A stretch of 64,000 nt of DNA from Leptospira sp. WS4.C2 (GTDB lineage Bacteria; Spirochaetota; Leptospiria; Leptospirales; Leptospiraceae). This document shows positions 38,224-47,889 of this stretch, one piece after another. Each line of letters starts with the position of its first letter. Positions within the stretch are counted from its first letter, which is position 1. The notes beneath the pieces are model-generated. The model ran no database searches. It saw nothing but the letters and a program-made list of their open reading frames with translations, and was not told where the DNA came from. The stretch is taken from positions 1,174,501 to 1,238,500 of the forward strand of contig NZ_CP162139.1 in the NCBI RefSeq assembly GCF_040833985.1, in the 5' to 3' direction. Made by a program: the position numbers and the translations under genes.

Positions 38224-39408
38224 AGACCGAAGTCCGATTCCTTTGCGGTAGTTTCCCAAAAATCGAATGTCAATGCCTTCGGCCATCCAATTCGATTCCA
38301 AACTATCAAGTCTTTGATTGAATAAAAATAATTTCCGATCGTATGCAGGAAAAGCACCCGTCCAGGAAGTTACATACACTGCCTTCGGAGTATCTGTTTT
38401 TTTTGTAATTAGTTTTCTATCCTTTTCTAGAATGGATTCCCAAGAAATTGTTTCGTCTGTTTTTGCCAGACTTGGATAAATCCAAGTTTCAGAATGGAGA
38501 CCGTCGTTGGCTCGGTCTGGAAAAATATCCGAATTGGATAAAACACCAAGAGCATGGATTCCTTCGTTTTTTCCAAAAAGAATTCCAAAACAGGGTTTCT
38601 TCGTTAGGTGAGTCTTTCCAAATCTTGTGATCGTAGTGATCGAAAGTAAATTAGGGATTTCTTCTCTTTCGATTCGGTTGCCGAGGACTGGGATTAGATT
38701 TTTTAATGACATACAAAGTCTGATTTTTCCTTTCCACTTCTGTATCTCCTCCAAACTTTCCCATTGGAACTGTGTTTTGATTTGTATTTTTGGTTTTAAA
38801 TACGCAACCAAATGAGTTACTAAATCCTCCATTCCATTTGGAAAAGAAACAGTTCCGTATGTTTTTGCTTTGTTCTTTTTAACTTCCTTAAGGATCGTAT
38901 TTTTTCCCGAACCGTCCCATTTAGAAAAAATAGATTCGGCTTGGAGTGAGTCGAGTCTAGTTCCATACACACCACCTATAGCTGGTTCTATGATATTTTT
39001 TGTAACGGAGATTCCAAACATTTGCTCTGCCCATGTTTCAAAGTTTTGATCTTCATTGAACTTTAACTTTTTGAAACCAACCGTGTAGAGTAGTCTCAAT
39101 CCAGTAAAAATAGAAATGGGTAGTCTTGAAAGTTTTCTGTTGGTCCAAAAATACCTTCTTTTGGAAGCTTTGTTCGGATAAAGCGGGGTAAGCCCAATGT
39201 CATCTAACATTGATTTCATTGCATCAGTAAGTAAAACTCCATTGGCCGCAAGTTCCACTAACCCTTCATCTACAACCTTTGTTCCAATCAAACCACCTAA
39301 ACGATCTGAGCTTTCATAAAGTGTTACCTTGTCTCCTCGTTTTGTGTGGTGGTAGGAGAGAAATAATCCAGTGATTCCTCCCCCAATGATATGGACCCCT
39401 TCACTCAT
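38197..39408 (-). CDS. hemG: Protoporphyrinogen oxidase, HemY/HemG FAD type
   Basis: Six-electron oxidation of protoporphyrinogen IX to protoporphyrin IX. The 403 residues begin with the FAD fold VHIIGGGITGLFLSYHHTKR and VTLYESSDRLGGLIGT, and end with IRFLGNYRKGIGLRSLFES, the PPOX-like C-terminal FAD contact. It is shorter than typical HemY (about 450-470). It belongs to the FAD amine-oxidase family, not to the flavodoxin-type HemG of E. coli; the name follows position in the cluster. Start overlaps hemN by four bases (ATGA). Confidence 0.88.
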   Translation of the reverse strand: MSEGVHIIGGGITGLFLSYHHTKRGDKVTLYESSDRLGGLIGTKVVDEGLVELAANGVLLTDAMKSMLDDIGLTPLYPNKASKRRYFWTNRKLSRLPISIFTGLRLLYTVGFKKLKFNEDQNFETWAEQMFGISVTKNIIEPAIGGVYGTRLDSLQAESIFSKWDGSGKNTILKEVKKNKAKTYGTVSFPNGMEDLVTHLVAYLKPKIQIKTQFQWESLEEIQKWKGKIRLCMSLKNLIPVLGNRIEREEIPNLLSITTITRFGKTHLTKKPCFGILFGKNEGIHALGVLSNSDIFPDRANDGLHSETWIYPSLAKTDETISWESILEKDRKLITKKTDTPKAVYVTSWTGAFPAYDRKLFLFNQRLDSLESNWMAEGIDIRFLGNYRKGIGLRSLFESTSRE

Positions 39409-40745
39409 ATTGCTTTTGAAAAAACAGGTTTTGTTGGTTGGCTCAGTTGTAATTTTTCATCAAAAGCCATTGCTACGATTCGTAAAAAAGGTTTCCCAGG
39501 TTCAGAAACTGTGAGTGTATCTCCTTGCCATTGGACCAGATTGTCCGCTTCCATTTCTTGTAAGAAGTTAAATACATGAGACTTCATATCTGAGGGAACA
39601 TAAACTTTCCAAGAGGTCATCAAATCTAAAATCAGTTGTTTCCTAATTTGATCAGACTTTGTGAGTTTGTGTCCCCGGAAAATGGGAATGATTCCGTCCA
39701 ATATGGACTTACGGTATTTCATTTCCAGTTTTTGGTTTTGGAAAAAAAGATCAGGGGTTTCGGAAATGGAAGAAGAACCAAGTCCTAACATAACATCTGT
39801 TTTGGATTCACTATAACCCATAAAGTTTCTATGAAGTTTGTTTGTATCGAAGGCTTTCCATAGTTTGTCATGGGGAAGGGCAAAGTGATCCATCCCAATT
39901 TCCCTATAACCTTCTTTTTCCAATAAAGATCTGCCAATTTCATATAAGTCTCGTTTTACGGTCGCTTCAGGAAGATCTTTTTCAGTGAATAATCTTTGGG
40001 ATGCTTTGATCCAAGGTACATGAGCATAAGAATAAAAGGCAATTCGATCTGGTTTTAGTTCCAATGTTCTTTCGATTGTAAATTTCATGGAGTCCGATGT
40101 TTGTTTGGGAAGTCCATAAATCAGATCAAAATTGATGGAATCAAATCCCAAGGCCCTTGCTTCTAAGGTAATATTTTCCGTCAGTTCAAATGGTTGGATT
40201 CGGTTGACGAGTCTTTGTACTTCGGGATCAAAATCTTGAACCCCAAGACTAATCCTTCGGAATCCTAGTTTTTGTAAAAGTTTCAGTTGTGAGACTCTTG
40301 TTCTTCTTGGGTCCACTTCAATGGAATACTGCGGTTCCTCTGCAGGATTTAGTTTGTTTAGAATGAACTCAATGGTTGACTGAAGGTGATAATCTGATAA
40401 GTAAGTAGGGCTTCCTCCACCTAAATGAAGTTCGCTTAAGTTTTTTCCGTTGAGACTCGTTACTTTCTCTGTATATAATTGTAATTCATTTTTAATCGCT
40501 GCCACGTAAGGTTCTTCCACTGTATGGTTTTTTGTGATTGAAGTATTACATCCACAAAAAGTACAAAGTGTTTCACAAAAAGGTATATGTAAATACAGTG
40601 CAAGTTTGGATTCTTTCGGTGTTAGGTGTGTTTCCAGAGATTGAATACATTCTTCTAACGTAGGAGAATCAGTCCAATAGGGAACAGTAGGGTAACTAGT
40701 ATATCTCGGTGCGGGTGTATCGTATTTTTCAAGCAGGTGTTTCAT
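39405..40745 (-). CDS. hemN: Oxygen-independent coproporphyrinogen III oxidase
   Basis: Radical-SAM decarboxylase producing protoporphyrinogen IX. The 446-residue protein has the cluster motif YLHIPFCETLCTFCGCNT (CxxxCxxC plus the extra Cys of HemN), the SAM-binding LHLGGGSPTYLS, and the block VDPRRTRVSQLKLLQKLGFR with the usual Arg residues. It lets the cell make heme without oxygen; no HemF is seen here. ATGA overlaps on both sides with hemE and hemG. Confidence 0.96.
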   Translation of the reverse strand: MKHLLEKYDTPAPRYTSYPTVPYWTDSPTLEECIQSLETHLTPKESKLALYLHIPFCETLCTFCGCNTSITKNHTVEEPYVAAIKNELQLYTEKVTSLNGKNLSELHLGGGSPTYLSDYHLQSTIEFILNKLNPAEEPQYSIEVDPRRTRVSQLKLLQKLGFRRISLGVQDFDPEVQRLVNRIQPFELTENITLEARALGFDSINFDLIYGLPKQTSDSMKFTIERTLELKPDRIAFYSYAHVPWIKASQRLFTEKDLPEATVKRDLYEIGRSLLEKEGYREIGMDHFALPHDKLWKAFDTNKLHRNFMGYSESKTDVMLGLGSSSISETPDLFFQNQKLEMKYRKSILDGIIPIFRGHKLTKSDQIRKQLILDLMTSWKVYVPSDMKSHVFNFLQEMEADNLVQWQGDTLTVSEPGKPFLRIVAMAFDEKLQLSQPTKPVFSKAI

Positions 40746-41785
40746 TTCCCAAATACCTTTCTTGTTTCGTCAATGAGTAGGTGGACCGAACTTTCCGGTG
40801 TGAATTGTAGAACTCCATGTCCGAGGCCAGCCACCCATCCTTTTCTTTCTTCCGGATCCATATCTCTGATTGGTAGAAGATATTCTCTTATTTTTTCTTT
40901 GAGAATGGATGCTTCCGCAAATAGGAGTTCTTGGTCAAAATTTCCTTGGATAAAACCTTTTCCTCCGAAGTTCTTTAGTGTTTGTTTGATCGAAAATCGA
41001 TGATCCACACCAAATCCGGCTAAATTAGGAATCTCCTGGATTTGTCTGACCTGTTCTTCTGTAGAATTTTTAGCATAATAACCAATCTGTTTTGGGTAAA
41101 GTTTTGTAAATTCTGTGATTGGTCCTGTCACATAACGTTGGAAGTTGTAAGGATCTAACATTCCCGCGGCGGTATCAAAAATCATAACCACCTCTGCACC
41201 ACCTTGCAATTGTAATTCGATGTTTTCTTTTAGAAGTGGGACAAGTAGGGAATACAAATGATCTACAAAGTTCTGGTTTGTTTTGATAAATGATAAGTTT
41301 CCATCATGTTTTCCTATACTTGCATAAGTCATTAAGGTGAAGGGACCACCCACAAAGCCGATCAAGGAAACATCTTTGGGTAATACCTCTCTTGTCCGTA
41401 TGACTGCTTCTTTTTGAAACTTGAGTCTCTCGATGGCTTCCTCAGGCGATTTTAAAAGTAATAAATCTTTTTCTGAAGTAAGAGAAAAGGAAAGTTTTGG
41501 ACCTGGATCATAGGTTAAACCCATACCCAAAGCTTCCAAAGGAAATAAAAGGTCGGAGAATAAGATACTTACATCAAAACCAAATTCACGAACAGGTCCA
41601 AGAGCAACCTCTGCCGCAAGTTCTGGTTGTTTGCACAACTCCATAAAACTATGAGTTTCTTTTAGTTTACGGTAATGAGAGTGATACCGTCCTGCTTGGC
41701 GCATAAACCAAATGGGGGGAATGTTTTGCGGAACTAAATTTAAGGCGTTGGCAAATCTTTCATTTCTAAATTGTGTTGTGATCAT
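40742..41785 (-). CDS. hemE: Uroporphyrinogen decarboxylase
   Basis: Removes four carboxyl groups from uroporphyrinogen III to give coproporphyrinogen III. The 347 residues show the HemE signatures [20 protein letters not shown] (catalytic Arg residues) and [17 protein letters not shown], plus [14 protein letters not shown]. It overlaps hemL and hemN by four bases each. Confidence 0.97.
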   Translation of the reverse strand: MITTQFRNERFANALNLVPQNIPPIWFMRQAGRYHSHYRKLKETHSFMELCKQPELAAEVALGPVREFGFDVSILFSDLLFPLEALGMGLTYDPGPKLSFSLTSEKDLLLLKSPEEAIERLKFQKEAVIRTREVLPKDVSLIGFVGGPFTLMTYASIGKHDGNLSFIKTNQNFVDHLYSLLVPLLKENIELQLQGGAEVVMIFDTAAGMLDPYNFQRYVTGPITEFTKLYPKQIGYYAKNSTEEQVRQIQEIPNLAGFGVDHRFSIKQTLKNFGGKGFIQGNFDQELLFAEASILKEKIREYLLPIRDMDPEERKGWVAGLGHGVLQFTPESSVHLLIDETRKVFGK

Positions 41786-43065
41786 TTTACTTCCTGTAAT
41801 GCCTTTTTGGTTTTATCTAATGTGGCTTCAATAATTTCGTCGCTATGGACCGTGGATAAAAATCCAACCTCATACCCGCTAGGTGCTAGATAAACTCCCT
41901 GGTTTAGAAGTTTATGGAAAAATGTAGCAAATCTTGTTTTATGATCATGGGGAATACTTGCGATAGTTCGAATGGGATCTTTTGTTTTTCCTTTGAGCCA
42001 AAATAGGCTTCCATAAGTAACAGCTTCCCAATTGGAATCACCCGATTCGGTTAAAAGTTTTAAAATGCCTGCAGTGAGTTTTTTTGTTTTTGCTTCTAGT
42101 TCTGGATATGGATTTTCGTTCCAGGCTTTCGTTAAGGTTTTTAGGCCAGCACGCATTCCGATTGGATTTGCGGATAGTGTTCCTGCTTGGTAAACCTGGC
42201 CACTCGGTGCTACTAAATCCATCAGGTCTTTTTTGCCGGCATAAGCGCCCACAGGGAACCCACCACCGATGATTTTTCCATAACATACTAAGTCTGGAAT
42301 AATTTCTGTAATACCTGCCATTCCTTGGAAGGAAACTCTAAATCCGGAAATCACTTCATCAAACAAAAGTAATACGCCGTATTTTGTTGTGAGTTCTCTG
42401 CATTTTTTTAAAAATTCGATTCTTTGAGGAAGGAGTCCGTAATTTGCTGGAATTGGTTCGATGATGAGACAAGCAATTTGATTTCCCTGTGTTTGAAATA
42501 GTTCCTCTAAGGCAGCTTCATCATCTAACGGTAGCACAAGGGTATTTTGTATGATTTCTGGACCAATTCCTTTACTATCACTCGAACTAAGTCCTGCAAG
42601 ACCAGAACCTGCTTTAACAAGGAGTTGGTCTAGGTGGCCATGGTAACAACCATCAAACTTTAAAATTTTACTCCTACCAGTTGCTCCTCTTGCTACACGA
42701 AGAGCACTCATCACAGCTTCCGTTCCTGAGTTGACAAATCGAATTTTTTCTGCCCAAGGAATGCGACTTGTGATAAACTCGGCAAGCTCTAAGGAATACG
42801 GCTCACAAGCTCCAAAGGACCATGCCTTTTTTACTGTATCTTCGACTATTTCTTGGATTTCTGGATGTCTATGACCAAAGAGGAGAGGTCCGAAACTTAA
42901 ACAATAATCGATATAATCTTTTCCTTCGACTGACTTTAAGTAGGCGCCGTTTGCTTCACTAAAGAAAACGGGAGTTCCACCTACCGATGCAAAGGAACGA
43001 ACAGGACTGTGCACCCCACCAGGAACCACTTGTTTAGAACGAAGAAATAGTTCTTCTGAATTCAT
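41782..43065 (-). CDS. hemL: Glutamate-1-semialdehyde 2,1-aminomutase
   Basis: PLP enzyme making 5-aminolevulinate from glutamate-1-semialdehyde, the product of HemA. The 427 residues contain [49 protein letters not shown] and the PLP Lys in [17 protein letters not shown]. Length is normal. The ATG overlaps the hemB stop by four bases. Confidence 0.97.
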   Translation of the reverse strand: MNSEELFLRSKQVVPGGVHSPVRSFASVGGTPVFFSEANGAYLKSVEGKDYIDYCLSFGPLLFGHRHPEIQEIVEDTVKKAWSFGACEPYSLELAEFITSRIPWAEKIRFVNSGTEAVMSALRVARGATGRSKILKFDGCYHGHLDQLLVKAGSGLAGLSSSDSKGIGPEIIQNTLVLPLDDEAALEELFQTQGNQIACLIIEPIPANYGLLPQRIEFLKKCRELTTKYGVLLLFDEVISGFRVSFQGMAGITEIIPDLVCYGKIIGGGFPVGAYAGKKDLMDLVAPSGQVYQAGTLSANPIGMRAGLKTLTKAWNENPYPELEAKTKKLTAGILKLLTESGDSNWEAVTYGSLFWLKGKTKDPIRTIASIPHDHKTRFATFFHKLLNQGVYLAPSGYEVGFLSTVHSDEIIEATLDKTKKALQEVK

Positions 43066-44015
43066 GAATATAACCTTTGTGCTATCCTTGCACCATAAGT
43101 AATTAAATAGGAAGAACCAGCCCTTCTGAAAACATCCCAGGTTTCTTTTAATCCTTCCTCAAAATTTAAAAAACCTTCTTTGGCTAAATAAACAAGACTT
43201 GCATACTCTCCACTCACTTGGTAAGCACCAGTAGGAAGTCCTGTTTTTTCTTTGATGGGACCAATGAGATCGATGGCAGTCATTCCTGGTTTGACCATAA
43301 GTAAATCAGCCCCTTCTTCTTTATCACGAATGGAAGTGTGAATGGCAGTATCTCGATCTCTCACATCCAGTTGGTATCCACTTCTATCGCCAAATTGTGG
43401 GGAAGAATCTGCGGCACCACGGAAAGGTCCATAAAAATTACTTTTGAATTTTGTAGAATAACTCATGATAGGAACCATCGAATGATTGTTCGCATCCAAA
43501 ATTTTTCTGTGAGACCCGACGCGGCCATCCATCATATCACTTGGTGCAATTCCGTCAGCACCTGCATCTGCATAAATGAGGGCAAGGTCAGACAGACGTT
43601 TGAGTGTTAGTTCCAGATCAATGGTTCCTGATTTGTGGAAGTGGCAGCAGTGACCTGTTGTTGTCACAGAACAAATACAAGTATCAAGCCATAGAAACAT
43701 GTTTGGGAATTCTTTTTTGATCGCACTGATATTGGTGTGGTAAAAGTTTTTTGGAAAACTTGTATCCGATTTATCTTTCGGAACCATAAACAATAGAAAC
43801 TGAGAAACACCTGATTTTAAGTCGGATTCAATTTGGGAAAAAATCGATTTACCTGTATCACGAAAAACTCCTGGTAATCCTTTGATCGGTTCTTTTTCGT
43901 CGATACCTTCTGCAAGGAAAAGTGGTTGGATCATCTTGTTTACGTTAAGTGATCCTGTTTCCCCTAAGTTTCTTAAATATTGGTTGGAACGAAGTCGAAG
44001 TGTTTGTTTTTTCAT
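43062..44015 (-). CDS. hemB: Delta-aminolevulinic acid dehydratase (porphobilinogen synthase)
   Basis: Condenses two 5-aminolevulinates to porphobilinogen. The product (317 residues) has the zinc-binding Cys cluster in [20 protein letters not shown], the first Schiff-base Lys in [16 protein letters not shown] and the second in [15 protein letters not shown]. It is of the Zn-Cys-rich type. The ATG at 44015 overlaps the hemC/D stop by four bases (ATGA), so I prefer it to the further upstream start at 44039. Confidence 0.96.
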   Translation of the reverse strand: MKKQTLRLRSNQYLRNLGETGSLNVNKMIQPLFLAEGIDEKEPIKGLPGVFRDTGKSIFSQIESDLKSGVSQFLLFMVPKDKSDTSFPKNFYHTNISAIKKEFPNMFLWLDTCICSVTTTGHCCHFHKSGTIDLELTLKRLSDLALIYADAGADGIAPSDMMDGRVGSHRKILDANNHSMVPIMSYSTKFKSNFYGPFRGAADSSPQFGDRSGYQLDVRDRDTAIHTSIRDKEEGADLLMVKPGMTAIDLIGPIKEKTGLPTGAYQVSGEYASLVYLAKEGFLNFEEGLKETWDVFRRAGSSYLITYGARIAQRLYS

Positions 44016-45547
44016 GGCTTTATATACCTTTCTACCCAAGAATCAAAAGATAATGAGACAAAAACTTTGGTCTCTGTTGCTTCTTCACCTATCGTCTGTT
44101 TAATTTTTTTAAATGTGGATCCTGGACCAACAAAATGGATGACATCTAACAATTCAGGAAATCGTTTGGTGACAATGTCAAACTCGGAACCACTACGCCA
44201 GTAAGCAGCCTTGATTTTTGAAGTATCAAAAGGAACTGGAATTTCCGGTGCGGATACAAAGTAGGTAGGAACTACTGGATAAATACTATTGTGTTTGTCT
44301 GAATCTACATGCGTGAGTTTGATGAAATTTGGTTTTCTCCCCAAAAGTAAATCAATCATAGGGGGTTCACTTTCACCTAATCCATCACAAGTTCCATTCA
44401 CCCAAAATCCCCTGAGAGCTAAATCTTTCCAGGTAGAAAGTCCGGCTGACCAAAGAATTTGGTTTGTTGGGTTTACAGACAAATCTAATGGGAAGGCATA
44501 ACCGCGAGAAACAAATACATCTACATCTTTGGGAATTGAGTAGGTAAGCCTCTCTCTTTGTCTCGCAGCCATTTTTGCATTGGGTGGCCAAACTTCATTG
44601 CGATCAAAATTTAGGTTTGGAGTATCAGATAATTCTTTTGTAAATAAGGTTTTTCCATCTTCTGTCTCTCCTCTAACAAAGGTTATTTTTCCGTAATCTC
44701 TTGTTAATACGGAAACTCCAATTTTTTGATGACAACCACCACCATACCTGGATAATATTTTTCTTTCTTCATTTGCGGTCAGTTCTGCATTTACATCGGA
44801 GATTTCTCTCAGTAGTGATTCCAGATGTTTGTCTTCTTTTCTAATCTCGGCACAGAGCGCACCTTGTGCCGGTGCACTGGGGAAGATAGAGGAAGGCATA
44901 ACCATAAACAAGGAAAGGTTTATGGTTTCTCTGATGAGTTGTTTCACTTCCTTTAATTCGGGGATCAGGTTTTCTTCGTCTTCAAAACTTAAAATTCGAT
45001 CTAATGCAGCTTTTGCTACTAAGATTCCACCATTTTCATGTTCCAAATATTTCTTGAGTCTAGTTTGGATATTCCCTCGGACTGACTCGATTTTGACCTG
45101 GAAGGATTTGATGGGAGTAGGGAAGTAAGATTTTACGAATTCACGAATGTGATGTTCTCTTCTTGGGGAGGAAGTAAGGATTGTAATTTCGGTTGGTGCC
45201 GAAATCCATTTATTTCTTTTAAATAATAAAACATCACGAACATCTTCTCTTGGCAAGATAGGAACAAGGATTGTCTCTTTACGATCTCTGAGATCCATAT
45301 CCTTCCAAGAATGGATGACAATATCAATCTTATGATTTAATAAATCTTCCTGGAGATCTTTGGTAAAAATTCCTTGGCCAGCAAACTGCCAAAGAGGAGT
45401 TTTGAGATCTTTGTCACCCGCAGATTCTCGAAATACCGTTTGGAATTCTTTGGTTTGGTTTTTTTGTTGGAGGGCTTTGATGACAGAAAAAATTTGAATT
45501 CGAGAAAGAAGTGAGGATCTTCCTCCGACTTTGATGATATCAGACAA
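44012..45547 (-). CDS. hemC: Bifunctional porphobilinogen deaminase / HemD-like fusion
   Basis: The N-terminal 320 residues are porphobilinogen deaminase: VGGRSSLLSRIQ, IHSWKDMDLRD (catalytic Asp), VRGNIQTRLKKYL, SAPAQGALC, and the dipyrromethane-cofactor Cys in YGGGCHQKIGV. The extra 190 residues resemble the C-terminal half of uroporphyrinogen III synthase (AYWRSGSEFDIVTKRF, VIHFVGPGSTFKKIKQ), so the gene probably supplies HemD as well. I choose the TTG at 45547 with GGGAAG six bases upstream; ATG 45565 lacks a Shine-Dalgarno. No separate hemD is seen. Confidence 0.88.
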   Translation of the reverse strand: MSDIIKVGGRSSLLSRIQIFSVIKALQQKNQTKEFQTVFRESAGDKDLKTPLWQFAGQGIFTKDLQEDLLNHKIDIVIHSWKDMDLRDRKETILVPILPREDVRDVLLFKRNKWISAPTEITILTSSPRREHHIREFVKSYFPTPIKSFQVKIESVRGNIQTRLKKYLEHENGGILVAKAALDRILSFEDEENLIPELKEVKQLIRETINLSLFMVMPSSIFPSAPAQGALCAEIRKEDKHLESLLREISDVNAELTANEERKILSRYGGGCHQKIGVSVLTRDYGKITFVRGETEDGKTLFTKELSDTPNLNFDRNEVWPPNAKMAARQRERLTYSIPKDVDVFVSRGYAFPLDLSVNPTNQILWSAGLSTWKDLALRGFWVNGTCDGLGESEPPMIDLLLGRKPNFIKLTHVDSDKHNSIYPVVPTYFVSAPEIPVPFDTSKIKAAYWRSGSEFDIVTKRFPELLDVIHFVGPGSTFKKIKQTIGEEATETKVFVSLSFDSWVERYIKP

Positions 45548-46412
45548 GTAAATCTTCCCATCCATTCATTATATGTATTTGTTCCTCCTCCCGCTCCCGA
45601 GTGAGTTCTGTAAGAAAGAATTGTAAGTCCATTTTTACTGATTGGATTTGTTCATCTGTATCTTGTAGATCACTTAGGATTTTTGAAAGGGGAATATAGT
45701 TTTTATAATTGGATTCATTCAATGCAGTTTCACGAAAATCTAAAATTAAAGAAGAACTTTCTATCATCGAGTCCCAGTTAAACGGTAGAAAGCTAGATGC
45801 AATTACAATGGCTTCTGCACCGGGTTTGTAGTCTTCCCAATGGTGAGTCGTGATAGAATATTCTTTCTGTAATTCGGTCATTTTAGTTTGGTTTCGACCG
45901 ATGAGGCGAACTTCCTTTTCCTTGGAGACAAGATAAGGAAGGATGGAAGTGGCAAGTTTGCCCGTTCCAAGCAGGGTTACTGACTTATGTTTTTGTAGAT
46001 AAGAATCAGCCACGCTGCCATATGTTTGTCTACCAATTCCAGTTAAGTATTTGGAGCGAATTTGTTTTGTATGTTCTAAAATTTGATCGCGTAGTCGTAA
46101 TAGAGAGAGTGCAAAATTGGAGTCAGTTACCCTTTCTTCTCGGAAACGATCTCGAAACTGAGCTTGGATTTCTGATTCACCGAAGAGTTTGGACCTTAGG
46201 CCTGAAACCACTTCTAAGAGAAAGCGGTATGCCTCAAATCCGTGAAAAACTTCATAACCTTTGTAAAAACGTTCGGATTCCGTAATCGGAAACAAACGTC
46301 GGTCCCCAAATGCAATGGATCTTTGGCATGTTTGCCAAACCTCTAGACCTGCCTCGTCTAAAGAGTTACTTGTGGGATCATTTGAGTGTAATAGAATCAG
46401 GTTTGACCACAT
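45540..46412 (-). CDS. hemA: Glutamyl-tRNA reductase, short form
   Basis: Reduces glutamyl-tRNA to glutamate-1-semialdehyde, entry of the C5 heme pathway. Recognised by the catalytic Cys block VWQTCQRS (residue 29; usually near 50), VVSGLRSKLFGESEIQAQF, and the NADPH-binding VTLLGTGKLATSILPYLV. At 290 residues it lacks most of the C-terminal dimerisation domain of typical 400-plus-residue enzymes. An in-frame TAG 12 bases upstream of the ATG rules out an extension. First gene of the hem run, divergent from msrB. Confidence 0.88.
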   Translation of the reverse strand: MWSNLILLHSNDPTSNSLDEAGLEVWQTCQRSIAFGDRRLFPITESERFYKGYEVFHGFEAYRFLLEVVSGLRSKLFGESEIQAQFRDRFREERVTDSNFALSLLRLRDQILEHTKQIRSKYLTGIGRQTYGSVADSYLQKHKSVTLLGTGKLATSILPYLVSKEKEVRLIGRNQTKMTELQKEYSITTHHWEDYKPGAEAIVIASSFLPFNWDSMIESSSLILDFRETALNESNYKNYIPLSKILSDLQDTDEQIQSVKMDLQFFLTELTREREEEQIHIMNGWEDLLV

Positions 46413-46515
46413 AATTTTATTCTATCAAATACAGAGTTCCAACTGTCACAAGATTGTCAGTCTCTAAAAAAATAAAATATGATATTGAAACTAAGTCTCA
46501 ACTAATAAGGAATGG

Positions 46516-46902
46516 ATGATTATGAATGAAGGAAATTGGAAAGAAAAATTAACTCCCTTACAATATCAAGTCACCAGGGAAAAGGGCACCGAACGACCGT
46601 TTAGTGGCGAATACTATGAACATAAAGAGAAAGGAACTTATCTTTGTGTTTGTTGTGGAGAAGCATTGTTTTCTTCTAACGCAAAGTATGATTCTGGGAG
46701 TGGTTGGCCGAGTTATTACGAACCGGTTCGAAAAGAAGCTGTGGCATCAGAATCTGACCAGAGCCATGGGATGGTCAGGACGGAAATCCACTGTCAAAAT
46801 TGCGGGGCACATCTAGGGCATGTCTTCCCTGACGGACCTAAACCAACGGGGTTACGATATTGCGTGAATTCAGCTTCCCTGAAATTTCAGAGTGAATCAT
46901 AA
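46516..46902 (+). CDS. msrB: Peptide methionine-R-sulfoxide reductase
   Basis: Repairs the R epimer of oxidised methionine. The 128 residues carry the four zinc Cys (CVCCG and CQNCG), the signature [11 protein letters not shown] and the catalytic Cys in [12 protein letters not shown]. The ATG at 46516 is five bases from AAGG. Divergent from the hem cluster with a 103-base spacer. Confidence 0.95.
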   Translation: MIMNEGNWKEKLTPLQYQVTREKGTERPFSGEYYEHKEKGTYLCVCCGEALFSSNAKYDSGSGWPSYYEPVRKEAVASESDQSHGMVRTEIHCQNCGAHLGHVFPDGPKPTGLRYCVNSASLKFQSES

Positions 46903-46992
46903 AGGGGATCTTACGGAAATCGAAAACAGTGAGATTCCGATTTACCAAGGAATCTGAGGTAATTGATTCACCGTTATTAAAGTTGGTATGAC

Positions 46993-47439
46993 TTACTCTT
47001 TTAACCAAGAGACTTCAAGGCAGGTCTCTGGTTTTTTGTTCTCGGGAATGGCCGCGCGATCCAAAGCTACAGCCCCGAGGTTGACACCAATACGCAGGGC
47101 AATTCGTTTTGCTAGATGAGAGTATTGACTTGCCTCGCAGCGGTTTCCTAATCGAGATTCTAATTTAGAGATTTGTAAAAGAAGGCCTGCATTTCCCTCA
47201 GACTCTTTCATTCCGATAGCATGTTTGAGTTGGATGGCTTTTTTTAAATCTTCCCTTGCGGAGATAAGTTCGTTGGATTCCATTTTTTGGATGGCTCTCT
47301 CTTCGAGACTCGCGATCACCGCAGGGATCCGAGACAAACGAGTGTTTTTTAGAATGTCTTCTGCTGACCCATCCAGAACGGGATTTGCATGCAAACCAAA
47401 AGAAATGATGAATAATATAGCAATTTGGTATTTGATCAT
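46993..47439 (-). CDS. Hypothetical exported protein, 148 aa
   Basis: Unrecognised. A signal peptide (IAILFIISFGLHA) is followed by helical sequence with a TPR-like pair (EERAIQKMESNELISAREDL, LLLQISKLESRLGNRCEAS). Two Cys near the end could form a disulfide. No neighbour suggests a role. Confidence 0.65.
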   Translation of the reverse strand: MIKYQIAILFIISFGLHANPVLDGSAEDILKNTRLSRIPAVIASLEERAIQKMESNELISAREDLKKAIQLKHAIGMKESEGNAGLLLQISKLESRLGNRCEASQYSHLAKRIALRIGVNLGAVALDRAAIPENKKPETCLEVSWLKE

Positions 47440-47543
47440 ACAAAGGGTGCCTCACGGACTCCTTGAATATACAGAATGCATAATTTGTGCCAATAAGAAT
47501 AAATACTCATAGACGAGATCGAACTGGACTTTCCAATGAAACT

Positions 47544-47889
47544 GACTCTGGCCGAGCGATCGCCTTTTTCCCTCCTCCTGGAGAGAAAGGGGAGGAAAGT
47601 CCGGACACTAGGGGACAATCGGACCGAGTAACACTTGGGCTTTCGGATTCCAGAAATGGGACCTGAGGGACGGAAAGTGCAACAGAAAGGAAACCGCCTA
47701 CTTCGGTAGGTAAGGGTGAAATGGTGGGGTAAGAGCCCACCGCTCTACTTGTGAAGGTAGAGGCATGGTAAACCCTCCGATGTGCAATCTCAAGTAAACA
47801 ACCGTTATGAGCCTGTCCCGCCAGGTTGTGGGTAGAGAGCATTAGATAAATGATCGCATAGAACAGAATCCGGCTTATGGGCCAGAGTC
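47544..47889 (+). ncRNA. rnpB: RNase P RNA
   Basis: Catalytic RNA that trims the 5' ends of tRNA precursors. The conserved core is clear: GAGGAAAGTCCGGAC, the segment ACAGAAAGGAAACCGCC, GGTGAAATGGTGGGGTAAGA, GCATGGTAAACCC, and the 3' part ACAGAATCCGGCTTA. The ends pair in P1: GACTCTGGCC (47544-47553) with GGCCAGAGTC (47880-47889). A T run (47893-47899) follows. Its 3' end overlaps the stop region of the opposite-strand NERD gene by 15 bases. Confidence 0.95.

Noticed and set aside
46413..46515. Promoter pair for the hem cluster in the hemA-msrB spacer
   Set aside because: TTGTGA and TAGAAT are 21 bases apart and other combinations are no better, so I do not claim a promoter.
47507..47842. 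111-codon minus-strand ORF over rnpB
   Set aside because: Antisense to the conserved RNase P RNA core and without a family match.
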